From Colletotrichum lupini (lineage: Eukaryota; Ascomycota; Sordariomycetes; Glomerellales; Glomerellaceae): a DNA stretch of 64,000 nt. Below are positions 33,756 through 46,400 of the stretch, in pieces; the first letter of the stretch is position 1, and each line of letters opens with the position of its first letter. The position numbers and the translations under genes were made by a program. A model generated the notes under the pieces. The model saw only the letters and a program-made list of their open reading frames with translations. It searched no databases and was not told where the DNA came from. The DNA lies in the NCBI RefSeq assembly GCF_023278565.1, contig NC_064680.1, forward strand, positions 1,798,001 through 1,862,000, read 5' to 3'.

Positions 33756-33964
33756 GGATTACCGTAAAAACTCGAGCACTTCAAACTTGCGTTAGCCCGT
33801 GCTCCCGCTGTCTTACTTACCTTCTGGCCAATACGTGCCTCTATTCAGAGTCAAGATCTGAAAACGTGGCGGAGATCAGCGAGTTTTTGGTACTGAGAGA
33901 GGCTTAACGTGAAGAGTGCACGGGCTAACGCAAGTTTGAAGTGCTCGAGTTTTTACGGTAATCC
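33756..33964. mobile_element. MITE-like element with perfect 47-bp terminal inverted repeats
   Basis: The arms 33756-33802 and 33918-33964 are exact reverse complements over 47 bp (starting GGATTACCGTAAAAACTCGA) and enclose 115 bp with no coding potential. This is the layout of a miniature inverted-repeat transposable element. No clear target-site duplication is visible outside the arms. If the true ends are CCGTAAAA and TTTTACGG, each is bordered by TA, as for Tc1/mariner insertions, but the palindrome continues past them. The absence of any mismatch argues for a young insertion or for conversion between arms. If transcribed, it would fold into a long hairpin. Confidence 0.7.
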
Positions 33965-35763
33965 TATCCGGTTGCCAGGGGTTTTTACACTACGATACCT
34001 CCATTAGGTATGGATAAGGCACTTCAGTTTTGTCCATGATTGCTGGTAGCATGACTCAGCATCAGTTGTCTCCCGTACCTTCCATCCATTGCTAAATACT
34101 ATCTTATCTAAAGTAGCAAGCACGAGATCGCAATTCACTACCAACGAGATATCGACATTGCACTTACCAAAAAAAAATCAAAGGCTGCGTTCTTGCGTCG
34201 TTATGAAAGTAACAACCTCATTGGGTTCAGTCATGGAGCAAAAATCCCGTACCTGATCCAATAACAGCATACCATGATGTGATTAGCTTATCACAATCAG
34301 CCGTCGTGAGCTTCAACAACGGAGAGTTGCCCAATGTTACGCATAAAAAAAGAAACAGATCCATCAATTGGCGATTTCTTCATCTAAGGTTCTCATTGAT
34401 TTCGCTCTTCGAATGTCAGGTTCTCCTATTTTCTTATGAGGAAGTCGAGACGACTTGGAATATTGTTATTCGAACTGTACAGTGTACTTAACCATAGATA
34501 TTAATGAAGAGTTGCGTGAAGAGAAGATATCAAATTCGTCTGTCAATCGCGTGCTTGCAAGGGTTGACGTCTTTGAGCGTTGAACTCCGCAATGCAAGTC
34601 CGGGCTACTTACCCTATCAAGGTCTCAACTATGCAACTTGCACTCTCGCAATGTTTGCACTAGTTGTCTTGAATTGATTGAGTCGACCTGCGACAACTAC
34701 AGGTATTAGTCTTTGTGTGCTTACTTATGTGTGAAATAAGCTGGTCAAATGCATTGCCTTCGGTACCTCGTAGAGACATGGCTGCTGTAGAAGTGTACTT
34801 ATTATCTGCGCGGTAATAACGTTTTGCCTCTCACTACAAGACAAGGCGGAAACTGACACGCAGACGTTAGAGTCCTATGCACGGCTCCCCTCTGTGTTGA
34901 ACCCGAAACTCAACAAGTTGGCTCAAGGAGTAAAGATATAACAGTTGGAACAGTCAACTGACGTACCCGATTAGTATCGTGGTAGGTAGTGTGATTAAGC
35001 AAGTTGCCGAGGTACTCAAGTATCTTTGACGGTTGAAGACTTTAGTCCCTTAGTTATCCAGCTTGGTAAGTACCTGCCTGAGACGTGGTAACAAACATAG
35101 CATGTTCTACCGCAACACATCAAATAGGAACTGAAACTTAGTGAGTCTCTTAAAAAAAGATTGGGGGTAAAGACAATCTCCATTGGCATCTCTTACTCGA
35201 CAGTCAAAGTCTTTAGAGATTGTTGCGACAGGTCGCAACGCACGGAAAAAGAAGGAGCCAGACAATATCTGAGCCGGGATTGCGAACAGCTCGAGGAGCA
35301 ATCCCTGCTCCCCGCCCCAGTTTCGGCCTAGTGCCTTGCAATCTCTCCCTCCAACTCTTTCCTTTCATGAACGCGCTTAGCCTCGCAGTTCACCAACGCG
35401 TCTCACAATATCTCATCTTCTCTCATCATCAACCTCATCTCACAAAGTCCACTTCCGTGATCTTCGTGGACCGCCACTCCCTTTTTTCATCGCCACCAAC
35501 CCTCAACTTTTTTAGTTTGACTTAACTTCACCAGCGGCTCACTATTGTAGCGGCCTAGCATGGTATTTCCATAGTCAATGTTTACAGGCTTTGCTTACGC
35601 TGACAACCGGGAAAGAGGGCATGGTGAGCGACCGTGTCTTTGTCTGTGTTCGCGCACGCAAGTGAGGAGGACGTAGCAGAGGCCATCAGAGACGGGGAAA
35701 GAAGGCGCCGCCACCGTCGCTTTCTTTGCGCCCCTGCCTTACTCACTTGAAGTGTCCTTCGAC
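33965..35763. other. Intergenic, KMT6 promoter side
   Basis: 1.8 kb, by eye AT-richer than its surroundings between about 34.0 and 35.2 kb. No gene supported. Confidence 0.45.
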
Positions 35764-38700
35764 ATGTCCCCCTTCCGCGCTGGGTCCGACCGGGACCATC
35801 CTTCGCGAAAAGGTCCCTACATCGACTACGCCAGATTTCTCCCACTCAACACCGATCCCGCCTCCACCCACTACATGAACCGCGCTCAGGCTGAGCCACC
35901 GTTTCGCGATCAAGAAGAATCCAGGAAAAAGATCGATATCATCGATCTAACCCTCAACTCAAGTCCCGTATCACGATCCTCCATTCATCACCAATTGGAT
36001 GCCGATCGTGCGCCACCCCTCAGAACCAAGGTTGAGAGTCAAGGCCCTCCGGGTTTTTCTCTGGGCCTTGCGCATAGCCTTTCGGACCCGAGCGGCGGCT
36101 CAACCGCCGCTTCCAGCAATGCCGCCTCAGTTCTGGATCCTTCGCCACCGCCAGTATCCGTTCAACCTTCGGTCTCATCAATCGACCTGGAGGACGGCCT
36201 AAACGGCGAGATGCCTCGACCGCCGCGACTTGAGGCGTCGTTGAAAACGCCTCAACAGGTGACGCCGCCGTCATCTACGCGACCCTCAAGCCATCAGTCT
36301 CCCAAGCAAGCCGCCATCTCCAAGAAGCAGACCCCGAAAAAGGACATTTCTGATGTCCGGCAAATCATTACCTCGCTGCGGGGTTACTCAGCCGATATCA
36401 GCAATGTACATTCGCAACTGTGCCTCTACGCTCTCAGGTCTACCAAACCTGTCGAGACGCGCGTCAAGACCGGCATAGATTACTTTGCTGATGTCAAACT
36501 GGCCCCGGCTGATGCTGAGAAAACGGGCACCACCATGACAATCCGGGCCAAAGTGAGTCAAAATCGTTGTTTTTGGGCATCCTGAAGACTTCACTGCTTT
36601 CAAAACATGCACGTGACTAACCTCTCTAAAGCAACATTTCCGTGGGAGAAAGGTGGACACTCTCAGAGCTACGCACTACCTCCCAGTGTGCGTCAAGTCC
36701 GACAAGCCTGCCGTGCCCAGGTATCGTTTCCATCATACGGAAATCATCAAGAATGTCTTGTCCCCCAATTCGATGCTAAAGTTCGTGCCCGTCATTCGAG
36801 ACCTCGACCCTGACGAGGAGCGAGATTACAATCTCTGGCTTGGCGAGCTGGAGAGAATGGACAAAAGCTGTGGATTCGAGACTCTCGGCAGCCGTGACCA
36901 GCGGGTCGCCCGGACGATCAAAAAGGAAAGGACTGCGACGCTATCACTATTCTTGGACTCCTGGCTCAGAAAGATCGCTATCGACAACTGTAATCGAACT
37001 ACCCTGATTCGCCACATGGCAAGTTCAAATTCCGATGATGCAATCACGCCACAGCAAAAGACGAGTCTGGTCAACCTGCACAGCGACGACAATATGGCCG
37101 CAACTACGCCAAGGGCTTTGAAAGCTGCGAGGGTGTTCACGGAGGCATTTGATCAAGTCTTTTACCATGACGCTCCTAAAGGAAAGGAAATCCTCCTTCG
37201 CGACGTTCTGAAGCTTGACAAGTCCGTCGATGAGATTGTCGAATCGAAGAAGACAGCAAAGGGTGGGCAAGATGACAGCGAAAAGGTAGACTCTTTGGAG
37301 CAATGGATCGAAACCCACACGGTTATGGGCTGTCTCATATGCTACAGCAATTCATGCGAGCATGGAGACTACAGCATTGAGAACCACAAGCGCAATTTTT
37401 CTATGGATTGCATCGGCATGTACGGGCGAATGTTCTCAGCAAATCGCACGGTATCCTCTAGTGATCCGGTAGAGCCGCTGGAGCCTCCCCCGCCGTGCGA
37501 AAGACAGTGCTTCCAGATCTATGGTACCGGCAGCGCTGAAGCGCAGGGGAAGCCATGGACCAAAGATGAGACTCTGTTACTACGCAGCTTGTTCACGATC
37601 TTGGATCATAACAAGGTCCGAGTCAAGGCTCAATGCGCTACTGCTGAGATTCTCAATAGAGATTGCCGGGACGTACATCGCCATCTGCAATCTCTGGACA
37701 TCAGGCTTCCGCCCATTGAAACGATTGATCAGCCGAGGGTCAAAAGCTTTCCTTGGTACGATCGCAAGAGAAAGATGCTCTTGGGCGACTGGCAGGCAGA
37801 GACCAACTCTCATGATACCAAGGTTCGGCCATCCAACGATCCATGCCATCACGAAGGCCCTTGCTCGAAAGAAAACGACTGCCCATGTGCGCTGAACGAC
37901 ATTTTGTGTGAGCGCTTTTGTCGTTGCACGGAGGAGTGTTGCGCTTGGAAATTTACAGGTTGCGGCTGCCATGGCAGCGGCAAAACGTGTTTGCAAAAAC
38001 AGAAGGAGGGCCGTCCTTGTATTTGCGTACAGTTAAATCGCGAGTGTGATCCCGACCTTTGCGGAAGCTGCGGTGCTGTTGAGCGAGCCGATCCTGAAAA
38101 CCGGCACGACGATGCGCTCTTCCAGACCGGTTGCCAGAATACCGCCATCCAACGAGGTGTCAGCAAAGCAGTCGTCCTTGGCAAGAGTCAGTTGGAAGGC
38201 TGTGGCTACGGTCTCTTCACTGCAGAAGACATCGCACAGGACGAATTCGTGATTGAGTACACGGGCGAGCTCATCGTGGCAGATGAAGGAGTCAGAAGAG
38301 AGGCACGCCGCGGCGAGGCTTTCTCTGTAGAGAAGAGCACATCATATGTGTTCAGTCTCTTAGATTACGAAGGCATCTGGGTCGACGCTGCTATCTACGG
38401 CAATCTCAGTCGCTACATCAACCATGCCGTAGAAAATGCTAACGTTCAGCCCGGCATTCTCTACGTAAATGGCGAATACCGTATCCGATTTTCGGCAACT
38501 CGCAACATCAAGGCTGGAGAGGAGCTTTTCTTCAACTACGGCGAAAACTTTCCTAATCTTACTAAGAAGATGATCAAGGAGAAGGCTGACATTGAAGGAG
38601 ACGCAGAGTCTGGACCAGAAGAAGGAGTAATACCGGTCAAACGTGGTCGAGGCGGACGCCGAAAGACAGTCAATGGCACGCAGAAATCAGCTGCCCAGAA

Positions 38701-39763
38701 ACTCGCCACGGCGAAAATCGCGAAGAGCGTTCGTACAGGAGCTCGGAAAGAGGCGCCACAGGTGACGATAGACGATTACGAAGCTTTAGCCGACGTTGAC
38801 ACGGCACCGAGTGCAAGCCGGAAGCGCAAGCGCGTCGCGAAGAGCGATGATGAGGATGAGGACTTTCATCCGTCCTTAGAATCAGAAGAGAATGCTGAAG
38901 GGCGAGCCAAGGGGAAGCGGCCAGCCGTATCTCGTCGCCGAAGCGGAATACAACGCGTCAGATCAATGGGTTCTATCATACCCTCAGACTCGGAAGCAGA
39001 TGGTTCCCAGCGAGCAACCCCTCGTAAGCGTGGACGGGCACGTCCCAATAGTTCTCACGGTGTTAGCAATTCTCAAACAACTGCAAAGACTTCGGCAAAC
39101 CCCGAGAAATCAGCAGTTGATACGCCGCCTCCGAAAAAGAGGCGCGGACGCCCGCCGAAGAATCCTCGTCCGCCGAGCCCAGCCGTGGAAAAGCCACAAG
39201 AGGTGGAGCACGTTGAAAATGAGATTCGCGCCAGTCCGCTTCTCACCCGGAACCCTGAGGCAGAGGGTGGCACGATCTCGGTTGACTTGAGCCAGCCTTC
39301 GAGGTCTGCACGGGGCCGCAAGTTTACAACGTCTGCTCTCAGTCAGTCTGTTGAGGATCCTATGGACGTGGACGAAGCTGAGGCGGAGATCGACGCGACT
39401 CCTTCGCGGTCTAGAGGTCGAAGGAGGGCTGAGGGCAATTCGATCACAGCTCGTGGGGCATCTCGGGGTGGCCGCACATCTGTGTCAAGAGCGCGTCGCT
39501 TGCCTACCGAATCGGATGCTATCGTGGACTCGGATGAAGAACCCCTCACTCTCACTCCATCATCCCGGAGGAAGCGGATGCAAAAAAGGGTCTTTGGACC
39601 TTTGGAGGTGAACGACAGCGAGTCCAGCTTTAAGATGCCTGGCGTTGGTTCAGACTCCGATGATGATGACGACGACGACGATGACGACATTGTTGGTCTC
39701 AAACGCACTTCTAGGCAAAGGAAACTTCCAGCTCGATTCCGTTCATCCGACGAAGAGTCTTGA
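35764..39763 (+). CDS. kmt6: KMT6/EZH2-type histone H3-K27 methyltransferase (PRC2 catalytic subunit)
   Basis: Catalytic subunit of Polycomb repressive complex 2, which places H3K27me3 on facultative heterochromatin; in several fungi this silences secondary-metabolite and effector genes. Two exons (35764-36552, 36632-39763) encode 1306 aa. Order: a Ser/Pro-rich N-terminus, EZH2-like N-terminal regions, a SANT-like segment at about 571-625, a Cys-rich CXC/pre-SET domain at about 668-745, and SET at about 777-905 with GCGYGLF, EYTGELI, RYINHA (N860-H861) and ELFFNYGENF (Y899). The post-SET tail of 400 residues is unusually long. It contains AT-hook-like KKRRGRPPK at about 1098-1106, further RGR motifs and a run of ten Asp near the C-terminus. 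The GTG a few codons before the chosen ATG is not used. Confidence 0.95.
39659..39688 (+). repeat. GAT/GAC run encoding ten aspartates in KMT6
   Basis: Ten consecutive Asp codons of mixed GAT and GAC, close to the C-terminus. It is an imperfect trinucleotide microsatellite, hence a likely site of length polymorphism. Confidence 0.9.
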
Positions 39764-41748
39764 CAATCAAAGGAAGCATGACCCATCGATTGGGGTGACT
39801 GCAGCGCGGACGAACATCAACTGAGCGCTACTCTGCGGTCACAAAGCATGCTATGATGGACGAGTTAGGATGGTGTGGAGGTAATTGAGGTCGCATTTTG
39901 CATTCAGAGAAGGCATGTAGTTGAAGGGCTCTTCAAGTCATATGGAGCTTGGTTTTGGGCGATGGCGGCATCTTCCCGGGTCTACATTTTTTCAGGCGTA
40001 TTCAGGAGTAAAAAGCATACATATCTCATGCCGCGGACGGGATACATAACAACGTCTTGCTAGGGCAGATGCATTATCCACCGAATATACGTACTTGCAT
40101 AGATTATTGGTCTTCTAAAGTGCTGTGCTACAATGTGCCTGAACCACGAACACATGGCGTGGAGCCAGCTTGACCTGATACCTAAAGTACTTACTTATAG
40201 ATCAGAGGCTCGCTTTTCTAGAGTTCTTACTGTTCACCGCCTCGTGGCTGTTAGACTTGACGTTCGGTTCTAAATCCTTCGACCTATTGCTAAAACACCA
40301 GGAGCCATCAGAGGCTTGCCCAACACTCCCAAATCGTCCCCTCTTCGGGCCAAGTGAGCATTGGATCCTACTGCCATCAATAAATGCCAATGACTTTGAT
40401 TTCAACGATTTCTCAGCAAAAAGCATACAACCTCAACTTATTCTGAGCCAGCTGAGAGTATCCAGGGGACGGCTCGAACTGTGTTGATAGCTGGGCCGAA
40501 ACGGATCTCGACTTTGACGCATGGTACTTTCTGGAGCTGAACGAACATTGTCAACCGGGCTGCGGCGACAGGAATGTGTTCCCCTCTCCAATCTTCGTAT
40601 AGAATCACGAGCGGAACGAGCCTCAAATCCAAATTCCATGGCACTATGCCGAAGAGACGGTGCCATGGTTACACGACTCCGTCCGGCTACATGGCAGATA
40701 CTCAACCTTTCGTCCTTCAAGGGCTCAACACCATCAAGGTTCATATCCAAAGCCAGTGCAATCCATGCTCAGGTCCCTACTCGGACCACACAGCTCTCTG
40801 ATTCTCTTAAACTTGGGGGCCTTGTGTGCAACTACATCAGCTAATCTGTATCAGTACGGCTGGCTGACTGGTTGCGCGCGAAGCTTCCCCGGAGTCATCC
40901 GCGCGCCTAGTGTCTTGGTGAGGACGAAGGGGCGGATGATCTATTTTTTCTCTTTTTCTTTCCGCTTTCTTCTCTTAAGTATGTTGAAGAGATGGATAAC
41001 TTGAGAAACTTTCACTCTTGCCTCTTACAAATAGCAATCTGTCCGCTCTGCGCAAGGTAGGACGAGAAAGATAGATATTCGATAAATTACCACTATCTGA
41101 TATCTTCTTGTCTCTTTTAGGCTGCGAAGAAGAAGTTCGCCCAGCTGGGCTTGGTAGCCCAAAGTCTCACAACTCGGACTTCGAAGTGAGGGATTTAAAC
41201 GAGCAAACCGGCCGACTGGACTTGAGAACCCATCCAGAAGAACACGGCATAGTAGCGGTACTGATGGCTATGACACGACCTGCATCCCCCTCACTCTAAT
41301 TCGGTTAGTAGATACCATACTCGAGTGCGCAGTGAGAAAAATCTGATTTCTGATCAATCCAACCAACACTAGTACATGCTCGTCCAAAGTTCGGTCTCGC
41401 GTGGGTTTGCAGATGAAGTTGATCCACAATTATGTAGCTAAACTTAGAGTTCCGGGAACTAGATGAAGCAATTGCTTGGCATGCTATCCTCTTCAACGAC
41501 ACTTTTATTAACGTGTTTGTAGGTGAATTTATTCAAATTTGATAGAAGCTTTTTCACTTTCAAAGACCAACAATCAAGTTGCCCTTGCAACTCCCAGGTA
41601 AAATGGGGCTATTCTTCAAACAAAATCGCAACTCAAAGTCCTTCGGACGCCTCCCAACACCATATACGCCTACACTTCAGGTATATACAACCCACAGCTC
41701 GATATCATACACTCATTCACTCAGCCAGCTCGCTGTGCACTCAGCTGA
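39764..41748. other. Intergenic between convergent genes
   Basis: 2 kb between the ends of KMT6 and the permease gene. Short open stretches at 40.25-40.85 kb on both strands show no family motif and no splice model. Confidence 0.45.
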
Positions 41749-43419
41749 CTATCTCTTGAAAAACTTCTTCTCGACTGTACGCAGCACCACATAGGAGACT
41801 GCTGCAAAAGAGAAGGCTAATTCAAAGCCAATATCACCGCCAAAGCTTCCGCCGGCAAGCTTGCCAATGGGACCGGTGAACCAGCTTTGTGACATGCCGA
41901 GCACGGCACCCATGACGCCCATCAAGAAAGCCACGATGGCGGCGAATCCAGGGGGTAGGCGCGAAGGCGTGTCCCAGTCGCTGATGTCGTATCCTCTGAT
42001 GCCGCGACGGAAAACGACGTGATCAGTGAGACTGACGCCCTCGTAGATGGCGAGCCAGTAAGCGATGATGAGCATGAAGTTCTCGAGCCATGATTCGAAG
42101 TGATCGTAGCCCGGAATGCTGATGGCAATGTAAATGCCAGTGCCAACAAAGACCCAGATGAATCGGGGAATACGCTCGGTCTTTCTGGACAGGACCTGCA
42201 GAGAGAGCGAGACCGAGTAGATGTTGGGGCAGTTGTTGGCGATGATCGAAAGGGCGAGGATGACGAGGCAGAACTGGCCAAAGCCACCCAGCTTGGTGAC
42301 CAGAACGGCTGCCAAAAGACCTCCGATTCCAGAGTTGGCGTAGGCGTCGGAAAACGTGGGGTCAGTAACGCTGGCAGTCATGACGGCGGCTCCCAGCAAC
42401 TCGGTGAAGCACAGGGTGAAGAAGAGGCCGCAGAAGGTGACGAGGAAGACCTTCATTCTGGAAGTGGACGCCGGGTAGTAGCACGTGTAATCGGCCGCGT
42501 AGGATGTCCAGCCCGTCGCGAAGCCGTAAACGCTGGCAGAGAAGGAGAGGACAGAGCCCGCTTCTGACGGGCCGGTGCTCATGGGCAACATGCTGTTGAA
42601 CTTGCCCGAGTGCGCAAAGACGCCGAGAACGATGAGGAAGATGATGGCGCAGGGGATCCAAGAGAATCGCTCGTAAGTGTGGACAATTCGGTAACCAAAG
42701 GTGCAAATCATCAGAGTCGAGATGGCAATAACGAGGATACCAGCCCACCCAGGCATGTTGTTGTTGACCGCATGGAAGAGTTGAGCACCGACGATGGTGT
42801 TCACCGCCGACCAACCTAGACAGGCAAGGATATTGAAGACCGCAACTAGTTCAACCAGTCAGTAAGGCCAAGGCGATTTGGCAGATAGTCACATACTCAG
42901 CTTGACAGCGTAGAAGCCAAACCAGTAACGGGACAAGACCATTTGTCGCAAACCGAATGTGGGGCCGAAAGTCGAGAAGAAGCAGACCGGTAAGACTCCC
43001 AGAAAGTTGATAAAGACAATGGTCAAAGCCGTATCAACAAATCCGAGACTGAAGACTGGAATAGCCAAAACACCAATGGCAAAGGATGAGACTACCATAT
43101 TGGCAGAGCACCACTGTAGAAGGGTCAGGATGGTTTCCTGGCGGAATGAGCGCAGCCATCAAGCTTGACTTACCAACGTTCCGACGTTGGCGACGGCATC
43201 GTTGATTCGTTCGTCTTCGGGGACCCTCTCGATACCTCTCTGCTCGACACCAAGCTTGCCCGCCAGCCTTTGCAGTCTTGCGTATGTGCTGGTTCCGGTT
43301 GCGAAGTCAGCCTGGTGAACGGCATGATCATCCCCCAAGAAGCCTCGCTCGACATCGGTTGCCGACTTCTTTTCCCCGCCAGTCGACGAAATGTCGCTCT
43401 TGGTCTCGAATATAGCCAT
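41749..43419 (-). CDS. NCS1-family purine-cytosine permease (Fcy2/FcyB-like)
   Basis: Plasma-membrane proton symporter of the nucleobase-cation-symport-1 family, Fcy branch, taking up cytosine and purines such as adenine, guanine and hypoxanthine. Exons 43174-43419, 42897-43113 and 41749-42845 encode 519 aa with about 12 membrane segments. The cytosolic N-terminus (about 80 aa) ends at VGTL; the first membrane segment opens WCSANMVVSSFAIGVLA and GFVDTALTIVFINFLGVLP follows. GWSAVNTIVGAQL, GWTSYAADYTCYYP and ILALSIIANNCPNIYS are typical Fcy motifs. The tail ends in basic KKFFKR. The substrate is inferred from membership of the Fcy rather than the Fur branch. All joins keep frame with consensus donors (GTAAGT, GTATGT). 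Confidence 0.94.
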
Positions 43420-46400
43420 CTTTGGACTGTGGTGATTCCCGTGAGGTTGGTGATGATATTGGATCTAGTTCACCAACAGCTCATTGCTTTCCCCGAAGAT
43501 GGACTGAGAATGGTGGACGGGGGAAAGGTTCGTGGGCGGGAAACCGGCTGAGACGAGCAGATGCTCAAAGCACTGGTGAATTATGAGGGGATGAGACTAA
43601 GAGATTCACGAAGCAGCCAGAACATGCAGTGGCGAGCCGAGTAGTAATATTCATTGCGGAAAGTGGAGGAACCCTTATCAGGGCGCGACAGACGGCGGAC
43701 CGCGGAATACCCAGATTTCTGGAGTCTAGATACAGCCTCAGTCGTGGGCTTTTGCAGAGCACACACCAAGTCCTGACGCGAAACTGGTGTAGGTGGGGGA
43801 CATGGAGCGATCAAGATAAGAACCGCGGCATTGAAGAGCCTTTGATGGCCCACCGACGCGTCCTTGATGGCGGGACTGGTGTGGTCCGGAAGTAGGCCGG
43901 CACTTGACAGCCGTTTGGGATAGGTTCGGCAAGGGGAACTGGAGCTCTCGAAGTAAGCTAGAAGAAGAACTGGGAGGCAAAGTTCGGGTGTTCCGGGCTG
44001 ATCTGCCCAATGGCGAATTTCGAAGGGCAATGATTCTGGATACTTGTTGGTCACTATGGAGGCAGTCAGGCGATAGTTGCGGAGGCCATAGCCCGTAGGT
44101 CAGGGCTTGACGTGCTTCTCCAAGACAACTCTGAATTTTTGTCTTTTTTTCCCCTCTGATTCTTTGGCAGAGGGTATCACCCCACGATCCAAAAAAGGAG
44201 GCATACTTCTTTGAGTGGACGCATTGCAAAGTGCCATCCGTGCTGATAGAAAGCAGGGATTGGCCACCCAGGTATGCGACCCAGGTTTCTGTTAGTCCGT
44301 GAACCTGCAACATGAGAGGCAAAATAGGAGAGGCCCGGTGAGTAAATTCGAAGAGTCGAGGGTTGCTGAAGATGGCTTATCTTGGCCGACGAATCTGAAC
44401 GATAAGATAGACCAGGATTGAGGGGATTAGAAAGACTGCAATTGGTTGTTGGAGACCAGTGTGTCCGCTATGGGGCCGAGTCTAGCTGCCGCAGAGCCGA
44501 AAGCATGAGAAGACGAGAGATTGATGATCTTGAATGGCTTCCATGCGGACTAGAGTCTAGCGCAACAGATGAAGTTTGGGGTCTCCAGATGGGGGAGAGA
44601 CACAAGTGATAGAGTTGACGAGCGCCCGGGTCCGAAGTCTGGAGATAGGAGGTGCCCGTCAGATCTTATCGTACTTGCTTTCGATCGACACTTGAGGGCA
44701 GCAGGAAGTATCCGTAGGAAGAGACCGAAACATCAATAGCCGGCATGATAGGTACCCATGCATAGTACTCCGTATGGTGTAGCGAGTCGTGACCACTGGC
44801 AGTGACAGCAAGTTATGACTTGTGAGTGGTGACTGGTGAGATGCATCGCGAAAAAGGGAAGGGCCGCCCACAACTTCCCGGCCCAGGGTTCGTGCCCACA
44901 AAGCTTGTCTTATTGCAAAGGGAAGGCGTGGCTTGGCAATGTGGCACTAGCCACATATCTTGTGGCGGTGCACAGCCAGCATCGGTCCTTCCAGAGTCCA
45001 AGATGAATAACATCCCTTCCAACAACATAACATTTCTGTTCTCAGTCTCAACGCCCTCATGTTCAACATTCCGACATAATGAGACATTCGGTCCGCTAAC
45101 CTCACCCGAAGAACGATGATTCCGTTCGCAGCAAAGCAGGTGCTGGCAGAGTTGTGGCCCGGCCCGTATTCATAGACATGAGAGAACGCCCGTCTGTCAA
45201 CTGATCTCTTTACATTCCACCAGACCCCAGGTTTTGAACGGGCTGCTTCAGCGCCATGCTTGAGAGGCTTTGGGAGTCTCGCAACATCTTGATCATTCCC
45301 GGCTCAGATTGTCTCGATGCCAGCCATGGCGTAGATTGTACCTCGATGGTCTTCAGCCCCTTTCGAGCTTGCATTGGTGCGATTACGCCGCCTTCTGGAG
45401 AAGGCATTTGACGAGTTCTCTACGCAACTATTCCGTATCCTGACTACCAACACGAGAATAGCTGACGCTCGGCACGCGTTTCGACCCCAGGACAATAAAC
45501 AATCGACAGCGCGAGGATTTGGGTCATGTAGCGTCGGATGAACCACTGGCACCTTGTATTCAAGTCGTTACCTCGTTGAACACATCGGCCTCGAATGTTA
45601 CGCAGTACACACAACTCCCATCCTGCGAACGGCACGACGTGAAGTGACACTAACCAAGCAACCCAACCACAGACGGACATGCCTGGCTCTGGTTGGTATT
45701 CGTGCGGATACATGGAACACGGCGTGGTCACCGACCGTTGACACTGGTGCAGCGGATCCCAGCAGCCGTCAAGGCTCCTTGCTGGCAGCAGAAGCAACAC
45801 TTCTGAGCACACAAGTTTGGAAAAGACCAAGTCGAGGCTACAGATGCCTACTACGACGGGCTGTCCTACAATTTCGTCGTCCTGAAACCATGGGGATGCA
45901 GGGGAGTGAGACTTCACTCTATCGTCCGATAACACCATTCGGGCGCTCCCTTCAGACCTCTTGTGGGATTCAGACCTTTCCAACAACGTCGTCCAAGCTT
46001 CTGCCGCTAAACATCTTCTCACCGACACGGATGACTGCCAAGGAAAGCTGTTGGGGGCATCTTTCGTCGTCCTGACGCTCACAGCGCTGGGCCCCCACTG
46101 TTTGCGGTCGGGTCGTTCGTTGCATGGACTCGAGAATCGAACGCACGCCAAAAATCTCGACAACAACGTTTGACAAAGAAGATTCAGCGGCCTCCCGTCA
46201 GCCACTGCGTGATTTAAACGGCGGTTGGACCAAGATTGCATCGTGAACACGAGGGAGAGCCACGCTGCGTTGCTGCCCACCAAACCCCACGATCCCGCTC
46301 AAAGTTTGAATTACCAGAATGCAATCTCATCAGAGGTCTCAGCAGCAAGCCATGGCGAACCTTGTTTATCATCGTCTAATGTCCGACGCGATCAACACAC

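Noticed and set aside
34000..35200. RIP-mutated transposon relic in the AT-richer tract
   Set aside because: By eye the tract is only mildly AT-rich and no remnant of a transposase or long repeat was found; a dinucleotide index would be needed.
45444..46283. 279-codon open frame on the minus strand in the 43-48 kb gap
   Set aside because: Rich in Cys, Trp, Ser and Arg, no motif, no splice or signal-peptide support, and the opposite strand is also open. Kept only as a low-interest finding.
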